NCBI GenBank assembly: GCA_030549495.1
Contig: JAUIRK010000945.1
Span: 1,075,501-1,139,500, forward strand
Direction of reading: 5' to 3'
Source of the DNA: Nectonema munidae
Taxonomy: Eukaryota; Nematomorpha; Nectonematoida; Nectonematidae
Length of the DNA: 64,000 bases
The notes beneath the pieces were generated by a model. The model saw only the letters and a list, made by a program, of their open reading frames with translations. It made no database searches and had not been told where the DNA came from. The first letter of the stretch is position 1, and each line of letters opens with the position of its first letter. The position numbers and the translations under genes were made by a program. This document shows positions 45,866 to 54,989 of the stretch, in pieces.

Positions 45866-46134
45866 GGATACATTTCTCTATTATATCATTGTAGTTTTTT
45901 TCAAAAATATTATAATATTCAAGTTCTAAAATCAAGTAATAATAATCAAGTTCTAAAATGTGTATTAAATTTGTTTATTTTTTAATTTTTTAACACTCTA
46001 TTTTCTCTAATAATAATTATTTTGAATATCTTACTTTTCTAACACCGTATACATCTATAATAATTCTTGTTTTGGATTGTAAACATATGTGTAGCTTACT
46101 TTTTTTTCTTGTACTTTTATTTCACTTGTCTTTC

Positions 46135-46220
46135 ATCAAGAGGCTTGGAGCGGAATTGAACACAACACTTTGAGCTATCGAATCCCAGTATCGAATCAAA
46201 CTTACTCACGCCCCTAAGCG
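46135..46220 (-). repeat. SINE fragment
   Basis: On the minus strand a B-box-like gttcaattccgctccaag is followed by cctcttgatgaaa, as in the middle of family A SINEs at 38.1 and 61.6 kb. The A-box region (cgtgagtaagtttgattcg) is weak. Confidence 0.42.
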
Positions 46221-46655
46221 TAAACCTTTGTAGCATGAAGATTTGACTAATAATAACCTAGCACCACTGTTCTTAATTTAATGGCTTTTTTAAAGAAATT
46301 TTTCGAATATACAAATAAATTTAAAAAAAAATTCCAAACTAAAATAAAAAAGCAATGATCAAACTATTGATTGAAAATCAGATATAGCATTGATTACAAA
46401 TACTATGTTTTATGTTTTATATATATATATATATATGTTATTAAGATGAAATTGTACATGATTTTTGAAGTAAAAAGTTTATTTCTACTTTCATAGTTAA
46501 AGTATCCATGGTAAACATTTAGAGTAAAAACTTTCAAATGATAAAAATGCAATTATTCATATTCACAATAATATTGCAAATACTAGTAACATGCACTATT
46601 TTAAAATTTTTAATTTCTCTATCCTACTGATCAGAAACTATTCAAATTATTACGA

Positions 46656-46757
46656 CAAAGTAAAGGTAATTTATTGGGCACAACGTTAAAGCTCACAGAT
46701 CGGTTCGACCCCGAGACCTTAGGATATCGAATCGAGCGCTCTACCCACTCTTATACA
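46656..46757 (-). repeat. tRNA-derived SINE
   Basis: On the minus strand gagtgggtagagcgctcg is a good A-box region and ggggtcgaacc a B-box, at tRNA-like spacing. The tail (cccaataaattacctttac) is not tRNA-like. It resembles a tRNA gene head more closely than the other SINEs here, but the arms do not close into a full cloverleaf. Confidence 0.6.
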
Positions 46758-46851
46758 CTTATAATTATTTTTCAAGTTCAAAATCATAAAACTTTTTAAT
46801 TAATTCATAGGAGGCATTAAATTTTTTTTTGGTAAAAAAACAAAAGCTTAC

Positions 46852-46974
46852 TCATGCACATATTAATAGCAACTTGAAATAGGCCTTCTCTGCACACACA
46901 CGCTCTTTCACATTCGGTATTAGGAGAACAGATCCTCTTTGCTTCACACGGCACAAAGTGGCACCGTTTTTCTT
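46852..46974 (-). CDS. EGF-repeat gene exon 3 (EGF module, 7 Cys)
   Basis: Acceptor ttttatttag, donor GTAAGC, 123 nt, phase 1 at both ends. EKRCHFVPCEAKRICSPNTE, then CERACVCREGLFQVAINMCM. It has seven cysteines as in exon 7. The first 25 or so bases with the acceptor recur as a relic at 49,913 to 49,975. Confidence 0.8.
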   Translation of the reverse strand, partial: KKNGATLCRVKQRGSVLLIPNVKERVCAEKAYFKLLLICA

Positions 46975-47176
46975 CTAAATAAAATTTATAAAGGGGTCAA
47001 TGACCTGTAGAGAGGTGATAAAAGCAAAATGAATGTAATTCTTTTATACTTGAAAAATAAGAAAAAGAAAAATCGCGCCATTCAAATCTTTTTTGGGTCA
47101 AGTAATTAAAACTAATTACAAAGCGAAGAACGAGTATGTATGGGAATTAGCGTATAAAAATGATTTTGGTCATTAG

Positions 47177-49257
47177 CAGGGCAAGTAAAAGTCAATTTTT
47201 TCGTAAGCTTTAGTTATTGTTCATAAACAATTTTTTCTTTTATTTCAAACTTTAATGATCTTTTGTTGAGTAATTTATAGGTCAACAAAAGTAAACTTTT
47301 TATTATAATGTCAATAAAGTAAATTTTTATTTTTTTCACAACTTAAATTATTTTTACTTATAATAAAAACGTATATAACTTTTTATTTATTAAAAAAGAG
47401 AAACTGAGTAATACTTTCAATCAATTGAGAGTTATTTTTATCAACGCTTTTCTTATTTCTGCTTTTAAATTGTTTATGAATGAGACATATTTTTACAGTA
47501 GACACATATTTGCATAGGTATACTCTAAGATGGTGTGTTCTTTTATTATATAGAGTGGATTCGCATCTTACTGGCATTAAATTTAAATGATATCTGTAAA
47601 CAGCAGTGCTAAACTTTATTTTTGTTGTCCAATTTTCTTCAAATGTTGTTATTTTTGAAAAATAAAATCAAACATGCCAAAAACTGCTAAAAACAACTTT
47701 CAAAAAATATCTTCTTTCGTTTTCAAATATGCGAAGGAATTCACTTATTCTACAGATAAAAGTACTTTGTATTGTATATTATGCATGACTGAAGTGAAAT
47801 ACGAAAAAACTTTTTTTGTGGACAAGCACAGATCAACACAAAAGCATAAAAGAATTCATGATAATGCTTCTGGAAGTAAAAGTCTTGAATCCTTTGTAAA
47901 GATCACTGATAAAAACTTTACTAATATTTTGATAACGGCATTTTTAGAAGCAAACATTCCTCTTTGTAAATTGAACCATCCAAGTATTAAGTCTTTATTT
48001 CAAAGTATTGGCAAAGTTTTACCATCTGAAAGAACTTGTAGAAACGCAATAGACGACTTGGCGACAAATAAATTACGAGAAATCAAAGATTTAATTAAAA
48101 ACCAACAAATTTTTTTAATGATTGATGAAACAGAACTATCAGGTAAAATCTTTGTAAATGTTCTGCTTGGAAAACTTAATCATTCAACTGTCACACATCT
48201 TATCAAAATTGTAGTTCATGAGTCTCACTTAAACTCAGAAAAACATTCAGTTAATTTTAGTTTTTAAGTTTAGTTTTTAAGTAACATTATCAATTCAGTT
48301 TGATATTGAACGCAACGACTTTTGTTTGCTTTTAACAGATGCTGCTACATATAATGTAGCTGCTGGAAAAACTTTGAAGATTTTATTTCCCAATCTCTTT
48401 CACGTGACATGCTTCACTCATCTTCTCCATAACTGTGCTCTAAAAGTGAAAGCTTTTTACAAAAATGTTGATGATTTAATTTCCTCGGTTAAAACTTTAA
48501 CAATCAAAAACAAAAGGAGGCGTTCTCCTTTTAAAGATATTGGATATCCACCCACTCCTATTGTAACAAGGTGGGCAAGCTGGCTAAAAAGTGCTCTTTA
48601 TTACTGTGAGTATCTTCCAAACATTCGACGAATTATTCAAAACATCGATAGTGAAGACAGCATTTTGTTAAAAAGCGAGGGCTAAAGAAAGTTTAAATAA
48701 TCATGATCTGGCTAAAAATTTACTCTCAATAAAGCAAAACTACAATGATTTGATTGATTTTGTAGAAAAATCTCAAAACTCTAGATTTTCGATAAAAGAT
48801 GCCTACAATTCTTTTAACAAAATTAATTTTTGTGAAGATGAATGCAAAATTAAGGAATATTTTGAAAGACGTTTCAATCAAAATCAAATAAAAGAAATAA
48901 TAGAAATGAAAAATTGTGAAATTTCACCAAGCACATATTTGAAGCTACAGGACTGTCAAGAAACTACTTCAGAAGTTGAACGTTCGTTTTCTAAATTAAA
49001 AAAACTACTGGAAAAAGACCGAAATTTTAAAGACGAAAATATTTGCAAGTATATGATATTTTATTATAATTCAAAAAATAATAATGACTATGAATCAGTG
49101 AAATTTCAATAAATTTTTTACAGCTTTACAATCATTTTTGTAAACGTATGTTACTTTCAAAAATTTTTCAAGGTCAACTTTTTTGAGTAAAAAGTCAACT
49201 TTTTAAAAAATAAGGTCAATTTTTAAAAGTTTTTTAGGTCAATTTTTCCTTGCCCTG
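47177..49257 (+). mobile_element. hAT-superfamily transposon, nearly complete
   Basis: Ends are cagggcaag at 47,177 and its reverse complement cttgccctg at 49,257. Both ends continue into tracts of the type agtcaatttttt or ggtcaattttt, so the element is 2,081 bp with short terminal inverted repeats. The 8-bp flanks (gtcattag and gtaataac) match only in part. It carries one transposase gene on the plus strand. Related relics lie at 13.1 and 60.2 kb. Confidence 0.85.
47674..49112 (+). pseudogene. hAT transposase with BED zinc finger, disrupted
   Basis: It begins at ATG 47,674. A BED-type finger is at residues about 33 to 60 (YCILCMTEVKYEK, then DKHRSTQKHKRIH). Then come the helical ITAFLEANIPLCKLNHPS and the catalytic-region LMIDETELSG (about residue 150). 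The frame stops at 48,267 after a short tandem duplication of tttagtttttaag. A second frame (to 48,685) has LLTDAATYNVAAGKT and PIVTRWASWLKSALYYCEYL. The third (48,750 to 49,112) has the C-terminal TSEVERSFSKLKKLLE and ICKYMIFYYN. Two frame shifts make this copy inactive. In the family the enzyme cuts and pastes the element and binds its ends through the zinc finger. Confidence 0.85.
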
Positions 49258-49525
49258 GTAATAACTTATGTAGCATCGTCTCCCCGAATGAGGTATATCA
49301 AATCTTACATCTAGCAGAATGTGAACAGAAAGTTGAACATTGTCTCCCTAGTCATTTGTACATGGAATAGAAACCATCGTAGTATACAGGTTGGAGATGA
49401 ATCATTGTAGTATATAGTTTGGAGATGAATCATCGTAGAATACAGGTTGGAGAAGAATCATCGTAATATACGGGTTGGAGATAACACGCAAGTTGTCTAC
49501 CCGCGTTCAACCGTACAGGTTATGA
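49258..49525. repeat. Solo half of the inner foldback element
   Basis: 268 bp almost identical to the outer right part of the foldback arm at about 29,972 to 30,299 (taataacttatgtagcatcg through ccgtacaggttatgag), with one 26-bp word fewer. The breakpoint coincides with the end of the hAT element. A (TA)n run follows the terminus, as in the palindrome centre. Confidence 0.85.
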
Positions 49526-49561
49526 GATATATATATATATATATTATAGTATTTGGAATAC

Positions 49562-49732
49562 CTTTGCAAGTACTGCCCTCTTTAACGAAACCGCTGTTGC
49601 AAAAACATTCGTACACAAAATATTGGCTCATTCTGCACTCCGAATTTTGCCCACAGCTATCATCAAAAGGCAGACAGGATGAACTTAAACCAGTATGCTC
49701 AGATGAATCCACAATGTCCATAACATTCAGAG
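49562..49732 (-). CDS. EGF-repeat gene exon 2 (EGF module, duplicate of exon 1)
   Basis: Acceptor ctactcattttag, donor GTATTC, 171 nt, phase 1 at both ends. It starts LNVMDIVDSSEHTG and its EGF core is CLPFDDSCGQNSECRMSQYF, then CFCNSGFVKEGSTC, spacing x6, x5, x9, x1, x10. 28 of 37 core residues equal those of exon 1, and the intron upstream of it is also similar, so the two exons come from a segmental duplication. They could be used in series or as alternatives. Confidence 0.83.
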
Positions 49733-49912
49733 CTAAAATGAGTAGAAATTAATCAAAAATATCGACTTTGAAAACATAAAAAAACTAAAATTCACTAATT
49801 CCGAGGAAATATGGATTTTGTGGAAAAACGATTGCCGTTATTCGGAAGAAATATTTGTAAAACTTTCCAAGATTTGAAAGGCGTGGAAAAGTTTTGCTAA
49901 ATATAATTTACA

Positions 49913-49990
49913 CAGCGCACAAAGTGGCACCGTTTCTCTTTTAAATAAAATTTGTAAAGAGTCATTGATTGCTGATTGATATTCTTTGAA
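49913..49990 (-). pseudogene. Truncated copy of the exon 3 start
   Basis: aaagtggcaccgtttctctt with ttaaataaaatttgtaaag matches the exon 3 acceptor and first codons at 46,945 to 46,990. On the minus strand this would read EKRCHFVRC before running into unrelated sequence. It is embedded in sequence homologous to the intron upstream of exon 1 and has no donor, so it is not a functional exon. Confidence 0.7.
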
Positions 49991-50065
49991 ATAAAAAAAA
50001 TCAATTGATTCAATTTACGGCATTTTCCCTACGCCTTATTGAGAGAGATATTCATACAACCTCGT

Positions 50066-50203
50066 TTAACCCATTTAAAACCAAGCAAAGCAGACGATAT
50101 CTAAAAAAACGCAGACGATTTATATTCAAAATCATTGAAAAAAGCAGACGAAGATGAAATTACTTATGTTCCAAAATAGGAACATTGGTCGTTAATGGGT
50201 TAA
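50066..50203. mobile_element. piggyBac-type MITE, 138 bp
   Basis: It is bounded by TTAA on both sides, with terminal inverted repeats ttaacccattt and its mirror ttaatgggttaa. Inside the right end lies a palindrome, gttccaaaataggaac. A second copy in the opposite orientation is at 51,333. The TTAA target and the internal palindrome match the ends of the piggyBac copies at 58.2 kb, which probably mobilised it. Confidence 0.8.
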
Positions 50204-51332
50204 CTCCTCCGGCAAAGCTAACACTTGAGATTTACACATAAATGCGTGGACACTTTTTCTAAATGTTCTTATACTTTGAATTGAATAAGCGAAAATCAAT
50301 TGATATTTGAAGATGTGGGATATAAACGAAAATAAATAAATGAATTTTATTTTAGATGAAATGTTAAATGCGTGTATAATTGACATGTGTCAAATTATTA
50401 TCCGGCATTAATTTTTTTTTATTTAAATTAAAAAAAATAGAATCATATTTTTATACTCAATATGAAGATAAAGTAATGTCAATAAATATAAATTTCATTC
50501 TTATGATCACATAGATTTATCATAAGCATTGTTTATACACACTTTTGTAATGATGTTAATTTTTGTTAAAATTTCCCTCCATGTTTCTACTGTAGTCAAT
50601 CATGAAATCGTGTTTAATCTCTTCTTTCAAAGAATCACTGTCTAAAGACGCTAGTTGACCAAGCGACCATCTCTTTTCAAGGTCTTTCAAAAAGCCAAAA
50701 AAAAAGTCTTTTCATCTATTTTTATATATTTATTAACTAGAATAATAATTTAATTATTCATAGGAAATATTTTGTGTAATAACTTTCAATTAAATTATTT
50801 ATATTCATAATAATATTGCATGCGCAGCAATCAATCGCTATTAGGATGTACTCAATAGTTGGATTTTCATTTTTTGTCACCCGGTTCTGCTACAAAAACG
50901 TCAAATTTGTCTATTATTTACCTATTAAAATTTTAAAATAATGGTTAAACAAGCATCATTATGATGATGTTGTGGGTGCTTATTTTACTGTATTATATAT
51001 AGATAAATAAATATTTTACTGTTTGCCAAACTCACAAAATTCCATGAGACGGTTCTAACGAGCCGGTGCGAAGCTGAATGCCACTACTGGATGTACCTCT
51101 CAGCTTAACAGTTGAAAGTCAGTGGTGAGATTCCCAAGGCTGCCGACTCTTCAAAACAAAATCACTAAACTGTGATTAGCCATCTCTCCATCCATGTGCA
51201 AACATAATACTCAATGTGAATTCTGTTCACTTTCTCAAAAAAATATAGCCTGCCCTAATAAAAGTTTCGCTGTGCTAAAAGTACCGATTATAATCATTCC
51301 GCTATGAATCAAAAATGATGTAGTGTTATTGA

Positions 51333-51470
51333 TTAACCCATTAAGTCCCAATGTTCCCATTTGGGAACATAAGTAATTTCATCTTCGTCTGCTTTTTTCA
51401 ATGACTTTGAATATAAATCATCTGCGTTTTTTTAAATATCGTCTGATTTCTATGGTACTTAATGGGTTAA
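51333..51470. mobile_element. piggyBac-type MITE, 138 bp, second copy
   Basis: Same length and structure as the copy at 50,066 but reversed: ttaacccattaagtcc, then palindrome gttcccatttgggaac, then taatttcatcttcgtctgc, ending aatgggttaa. Flanked by TTAA. Confidence 0.82.
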
Positions 51471-51579
51471 AATTTCAAAAAAACACACTTCACTAAATAG
51501 AGACAACACAACCCACTAAAATATGCTTAGTTAATGATGATAATTAATAAAAAATAATTAAATAATTAGTAAAAGTAGT

Positions 51580-53340
51580 TATACTTTTGATAAAGCCAAC
51601 CCTGCCAATTCTTTACACCAGGAATTTGATAAATTCAATCCTTGAAACCTTCTTATCAGTTTGGCGAGTATATATATGTTTACTCAATAATTCTCACAAT
51701 ACGACTTTGATTGGTCTTGATACTCAACCACTAAATGCCATGTTTTTCACATTTCAAATATTTGTAAGACAACTTAATGATGTCCCATACTTTCTTTTTG
51801 TCTATACCAGAGGCTTGGATCGGTCAAAATCATTTTACCTTCTTCTCACAAGTTAATATCTGAACGCGGTGATCTTACTTTTTTTATACATAATAATTCG
51901 TCTTCCTTTCCCTATTTTTCCTCTGCTTCAATGTTAAAAGTCTTTATTCAATCCAATATTAGAATACAAATGACAAACTAGTACACAATTTCTATCGATT
52001 GCCATCAAGCACTCTTTCTGGAATGTTAGTGATTTATTTGACGTTACGTGGCTAAAAATGAAATTGATTCTTCATTAAAGAATAAGTTCTCTTCTCTTAG
52101 AAATCAAGTTAAGTATACTCCTGGATCTTTAAAGTTGAAGTTCTTCGGATGTAAATTTGAAAACAGTTCTGACTATAAAATCACTTGGAAAAAATATAAA
52201 CAAACTCAATCCTCAAAAAGTTGTTCTTACACTCCTATATCTCTTGAGGTAAACAAGAAAGGAATCATTCAACCGAATTCATTAAGTAAAATTTTCTCTG
52301 AACTTTTTTGAAGAGAATTTTAATGCCAAGCCAACTATTGATTTTTTTGAAAATTTTTTACACAATTCAAAAAGCAATTTCCATTGGAGGAAAATTTACC
52401 TTACAGACGCTTTATCAGCCTTATTAAGACAATAAATGTGCCTATTATTTTGGTCTCTCTCCACAATATCTTAAAGTTATTTCAAATTAAATGTCAGATT
52501 CTTTAATGAAGGCCTATTTCAGGCCAATCGTTATAAAAAGCTCTGTCTCTAAAATTTTTGAAAAGATTTTACAAATCCAAATTTACAGATGTCCTTTCCA
52601 TAATAATTAAATTACCTATTAATAAAAAAGTTTATTAAAGGTTTACCTACATTTACCTACCTACAGAATGCTTACAAATTTGGTTATATAGAACATCATA
52701 AATAGTTTAGAAGCTAAAAAAGTCATCGCTCCATTTTTAAACCTCTTAAAAGCATTTGAGACAAATTCACCACGATCTTACTGAGTAAACCAAATTTTTT
52801 AGATTTTTCTCGCTTTCAATTCCTTTCTTTGATTCAATATTTTACTGATCGATTTCTATATGTGTTTCTATTGTCTTTCACATAAATCTTGAGTACTTGC
52901 GAGTGCAATCCAAAGGTCAATTTTAGGCCATCTTCTATTTAACATGTACATATATATAATGGCATTGCTGAAAGCTTAACATATGAAACCACTTTGTTAA
53001 ATATAAAAACTAAAGATTATTTACCTGTAAAATATAGATAATATATTGAACTAGCTATTACAGCTAAGAATTTGAAAATTAATTTCAACAAATCCTGTAG
53101 CATGTTTACATCTAGTTGGTTCTTACAAAAAAAAAAAAAAAGATTCACTCTTACTTGTATTGAAATCCTCTTTCAATCTACTAGGTTTGATTTATCTTGG
53201 AATAAACACATTACTACAAACTCCCATAAATTTGCTCACACCATGGGTATCTTTAAACATTTTCAAAATGACATTTTCTGCTGATATACATACTTCCCCT
53301 TCATAAATCTCTCTCCCTCCCTCATTTACAATTCAGTATT
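51580..53340 (+). mobile_element. Jockey-like LINE, heavily decayed
   Basis: Recognisable reverse-transcriptase pieces run along the plus strand in order. A connecting region has NEIDSSLKNKFSSLRNQVKY (about 52,058). Then come RPIVIKSSVSKIFEKIL (about 52,523) and LKAFETNSP (about 52,745). A G-x-LL-F-N-M-Y-like piece follows at about 52,930 and KNLKINFNKSCSMF at about 53,070. Many stops and frame changes; no clear 3' tail. It sits in the intron between exons 1 and 2. Confidence 0.68.
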
Positions 53341-53785
53341 TTCAATTGGGGTCACTCTAATTGTGCATCGATTTCACGTCTCCAAAAAAAACCTTGAAGT
53401 AAATCAAGTTTTTGTTGCCTTCTGCGTTCAACTTGCATAATCCTTTGTTTATAAGATGATTTAGTCTTGGAATCAGAACTCTCGCTTTTTTTGTGGAAAG
53501 AATCCGCTAGTACATGCTTTTATTAAGAAATTCAAATCTAAATTCGTTAATAAATAGTCCAAAATAAATCCACACTCGTTCTAGTTAGCTAAAACGTTAG
53601 TTTCTATCATGAATTTTAGTATCGATGATATTTTTGTTTTATATCCTATAGAGCGGGAAAATAGCTTCGATATGATGGACCCTCAAACTCCCATATGTTT
53701 ATTTTATTCGTTTTTGTGCTCCTAAAAACACTTTGAAATTTCACTTTTCTTCTTCTTCTATATGTTTGTATGTGTATGTGTATAC

Positions 53786-53953
53786 CTTTGCAAGTATCGC
53801 CATCTTTTACGAAGCCGTTGTTGCAAAAACATTCGTACACAAAATATTCGTTCGTCCTGCATTCCGAATTTTCGCCACAGTTATCACCAAAAGGCAAGCA
53901 AGACCAACTGCGAGTATACTCAATCAAATCCGGCCTGTTTATAGCAGTCAGAG
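53786..53953 (-). CDS. EGF-repeat gene exon 1 of those found (EGF module)
   Basis: Acceptor tctacttattttag, donor GTATAC, 168 nt, phase 1 at both ends. It begins LTAINRPDLIEYTRS and has core CLPFGDNCGENSECRTNEYF, then CFCNNGFVKDGDTC, spacing x6, x5, x9, x1, x10. Reading through the acceptor instead gives a hydrophobic FALFLLILALTA stretch. It has no ATG, and the same acceptor position is kept in exon 2, so I treat it as intron. A preceding exon with the signal peptide is expected further upstream. Confidence 0.82.
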
Positions 53954-54717
53954 CTAAAATAAGTAGAAATAAAGCAAAAATATTGAACAAATTACTTTGA
54001 AAACACAAAAAAAAAATAAAATAAAATACAAGAAGGTCAAGATAACATGAATATTTTGTGCATAAATGCTCGTCATTATTCCGAAGAAATATTCGTAAAA
54101 CTTTCCAAAAATTGAAAGGCTCGCCAAAGTTTTTCTTAATATAATTCTTTTTACAGCATCCACTCTACGCCTTATTGAAAGAGATTTTGATACAAGATTT
54201 TACCGCTGAATTATTTGAATTGAATTGAGACATTGTTTACAATTGAACAGAATCCTTGAACAAAGGATGCTAATATGAATCCTTCTCAGAACTTAAAATG
54301 GTAAATGCGTTTAAATACCTCTGCCAAAATTTTTTTATAAATATAAAAAATGTAAGTTTATTAAAGATAGCTCTAAAAAATTTTCTTCTTCTTATAAAAA
54401 AACTAAAAAAAAACCAAATAACTAACAAATTAATTTACAATTACACTTTTTTTTGTTTTTTTTATTTTTACGTCAACTCAAAAATGTCTTTCTGTGGTTC
54501 TAAACGTAGGTTTTCATTTCTCTAAATCCATTTTTTTAAAAATGTTTGTTTTTTCTCTATAAATTTCAACATATTTTTTAATTTTTTGTTTTTTTCTAGA
54601 TATTTGAAAATTAAATGATGAATACTAGTTGTTATAAATATCAGGTTGATTGTTTTTTCCCATATATTTCGACAGTTTTTGTCAAAAAAAAATTTTTTTT
54701 TTAAATGATATGCTTAC

Positions 54718-54935
54718 CAGGTTTAATTTTTGAATGTCGATAGGAGATCATGACAAAGACAGGCTACCACATATTGTTTGTGATTACTGCCATCGCACGC
54801 TTGAAGGATGATTAATGTCTTTTGCAATTCCTCGAATTCAATCAGTATGGCGGATCCCACAAAAAACAGAAGGGTAGAAAAAGCTGCTCCAATCCATATA
54901 TCCAAATATTCCTTCTTCAATTCCTCCCTCCTGTT
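54718..54935 (-). pseudogene. Possible decayed EGF exon upstream of exon 1
   Basis: Between acceptor-like catta-tag and a donor GTAAGC lies a frame with a hydrophobic run (FSTLLFFVGSAILIEF) and an EGF-like half (ACDGSNHKQYVVACLCHD, compare exon 1). The length does not keep the phase 1 pattern and a stop precedes the donor. It could be a dead exon, a terminal exon of a short isoform, or chance. Confidence 0.28.
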
Positions 54936-54989
54936 CTATAATGATTTAATTATGTTTCCTAGTAGTGCACCAACCTCCTTTTCATAAAA

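Larger units (their letters stand above)
44696..46851. other. Intron sequence with LINE and SINE debris
   Basis: It holds the decayed minus-strand LINE at 45.4 kb and SINE-like pieces at 46.14 and 46.66 kb. A ctagtttcggagtataaact motif near 45,317 resembles signatures seen in Penelope-type ends but is too short to call. The plus frame at 44,902 to 45,105 has no support. Confidence 0.45.
11161..53953 (-). other. Gene span: secreted or surface EGF-repeat protein
   Basis: Nineteen exons, about 800 residues in the window, read on the minus strand. Seventeen of the eighteen internal junctions split codons after base 1, and the remaining one after base 2 on both sides. Exons 1 to 10 and 12 to 14 are EGF-like Cys modules, mostly one per exon, a layout that allows exon duplication and skipping. 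Exons 15 to 19 are beta-rich and Cys-poor. EGF strings of this type act outside the cell in binding or adhesion, with disulfides formed in the secretory pathway. Start and stop are not seen. No calcium-binding consensus was evident at module starts. Named orthology is unknown; tick Bm86/ATAQ-like proteins are a structural analogy only. Confidence 0.78.

Noticed and set aside
46656-46757. Functional tRNA gene
   Set aside because: The A-box and B-box are good but the acceptor and anticodon arms do not pair, and the tail is SINE-like.
53733-54000. Three overlapping plus-strand frames
   Set aside because: All are antisense to the EGF exon at 53,786 to 53,953.
53954-54008. Signal peptide directly before exon 1 (FALFLLILALTA)
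   Set aside because: There is no ATG in that frame. The stretch is the T-rich tract of a splice acceptor that is kept at the same place in exon 2, where the same frame has a stop.
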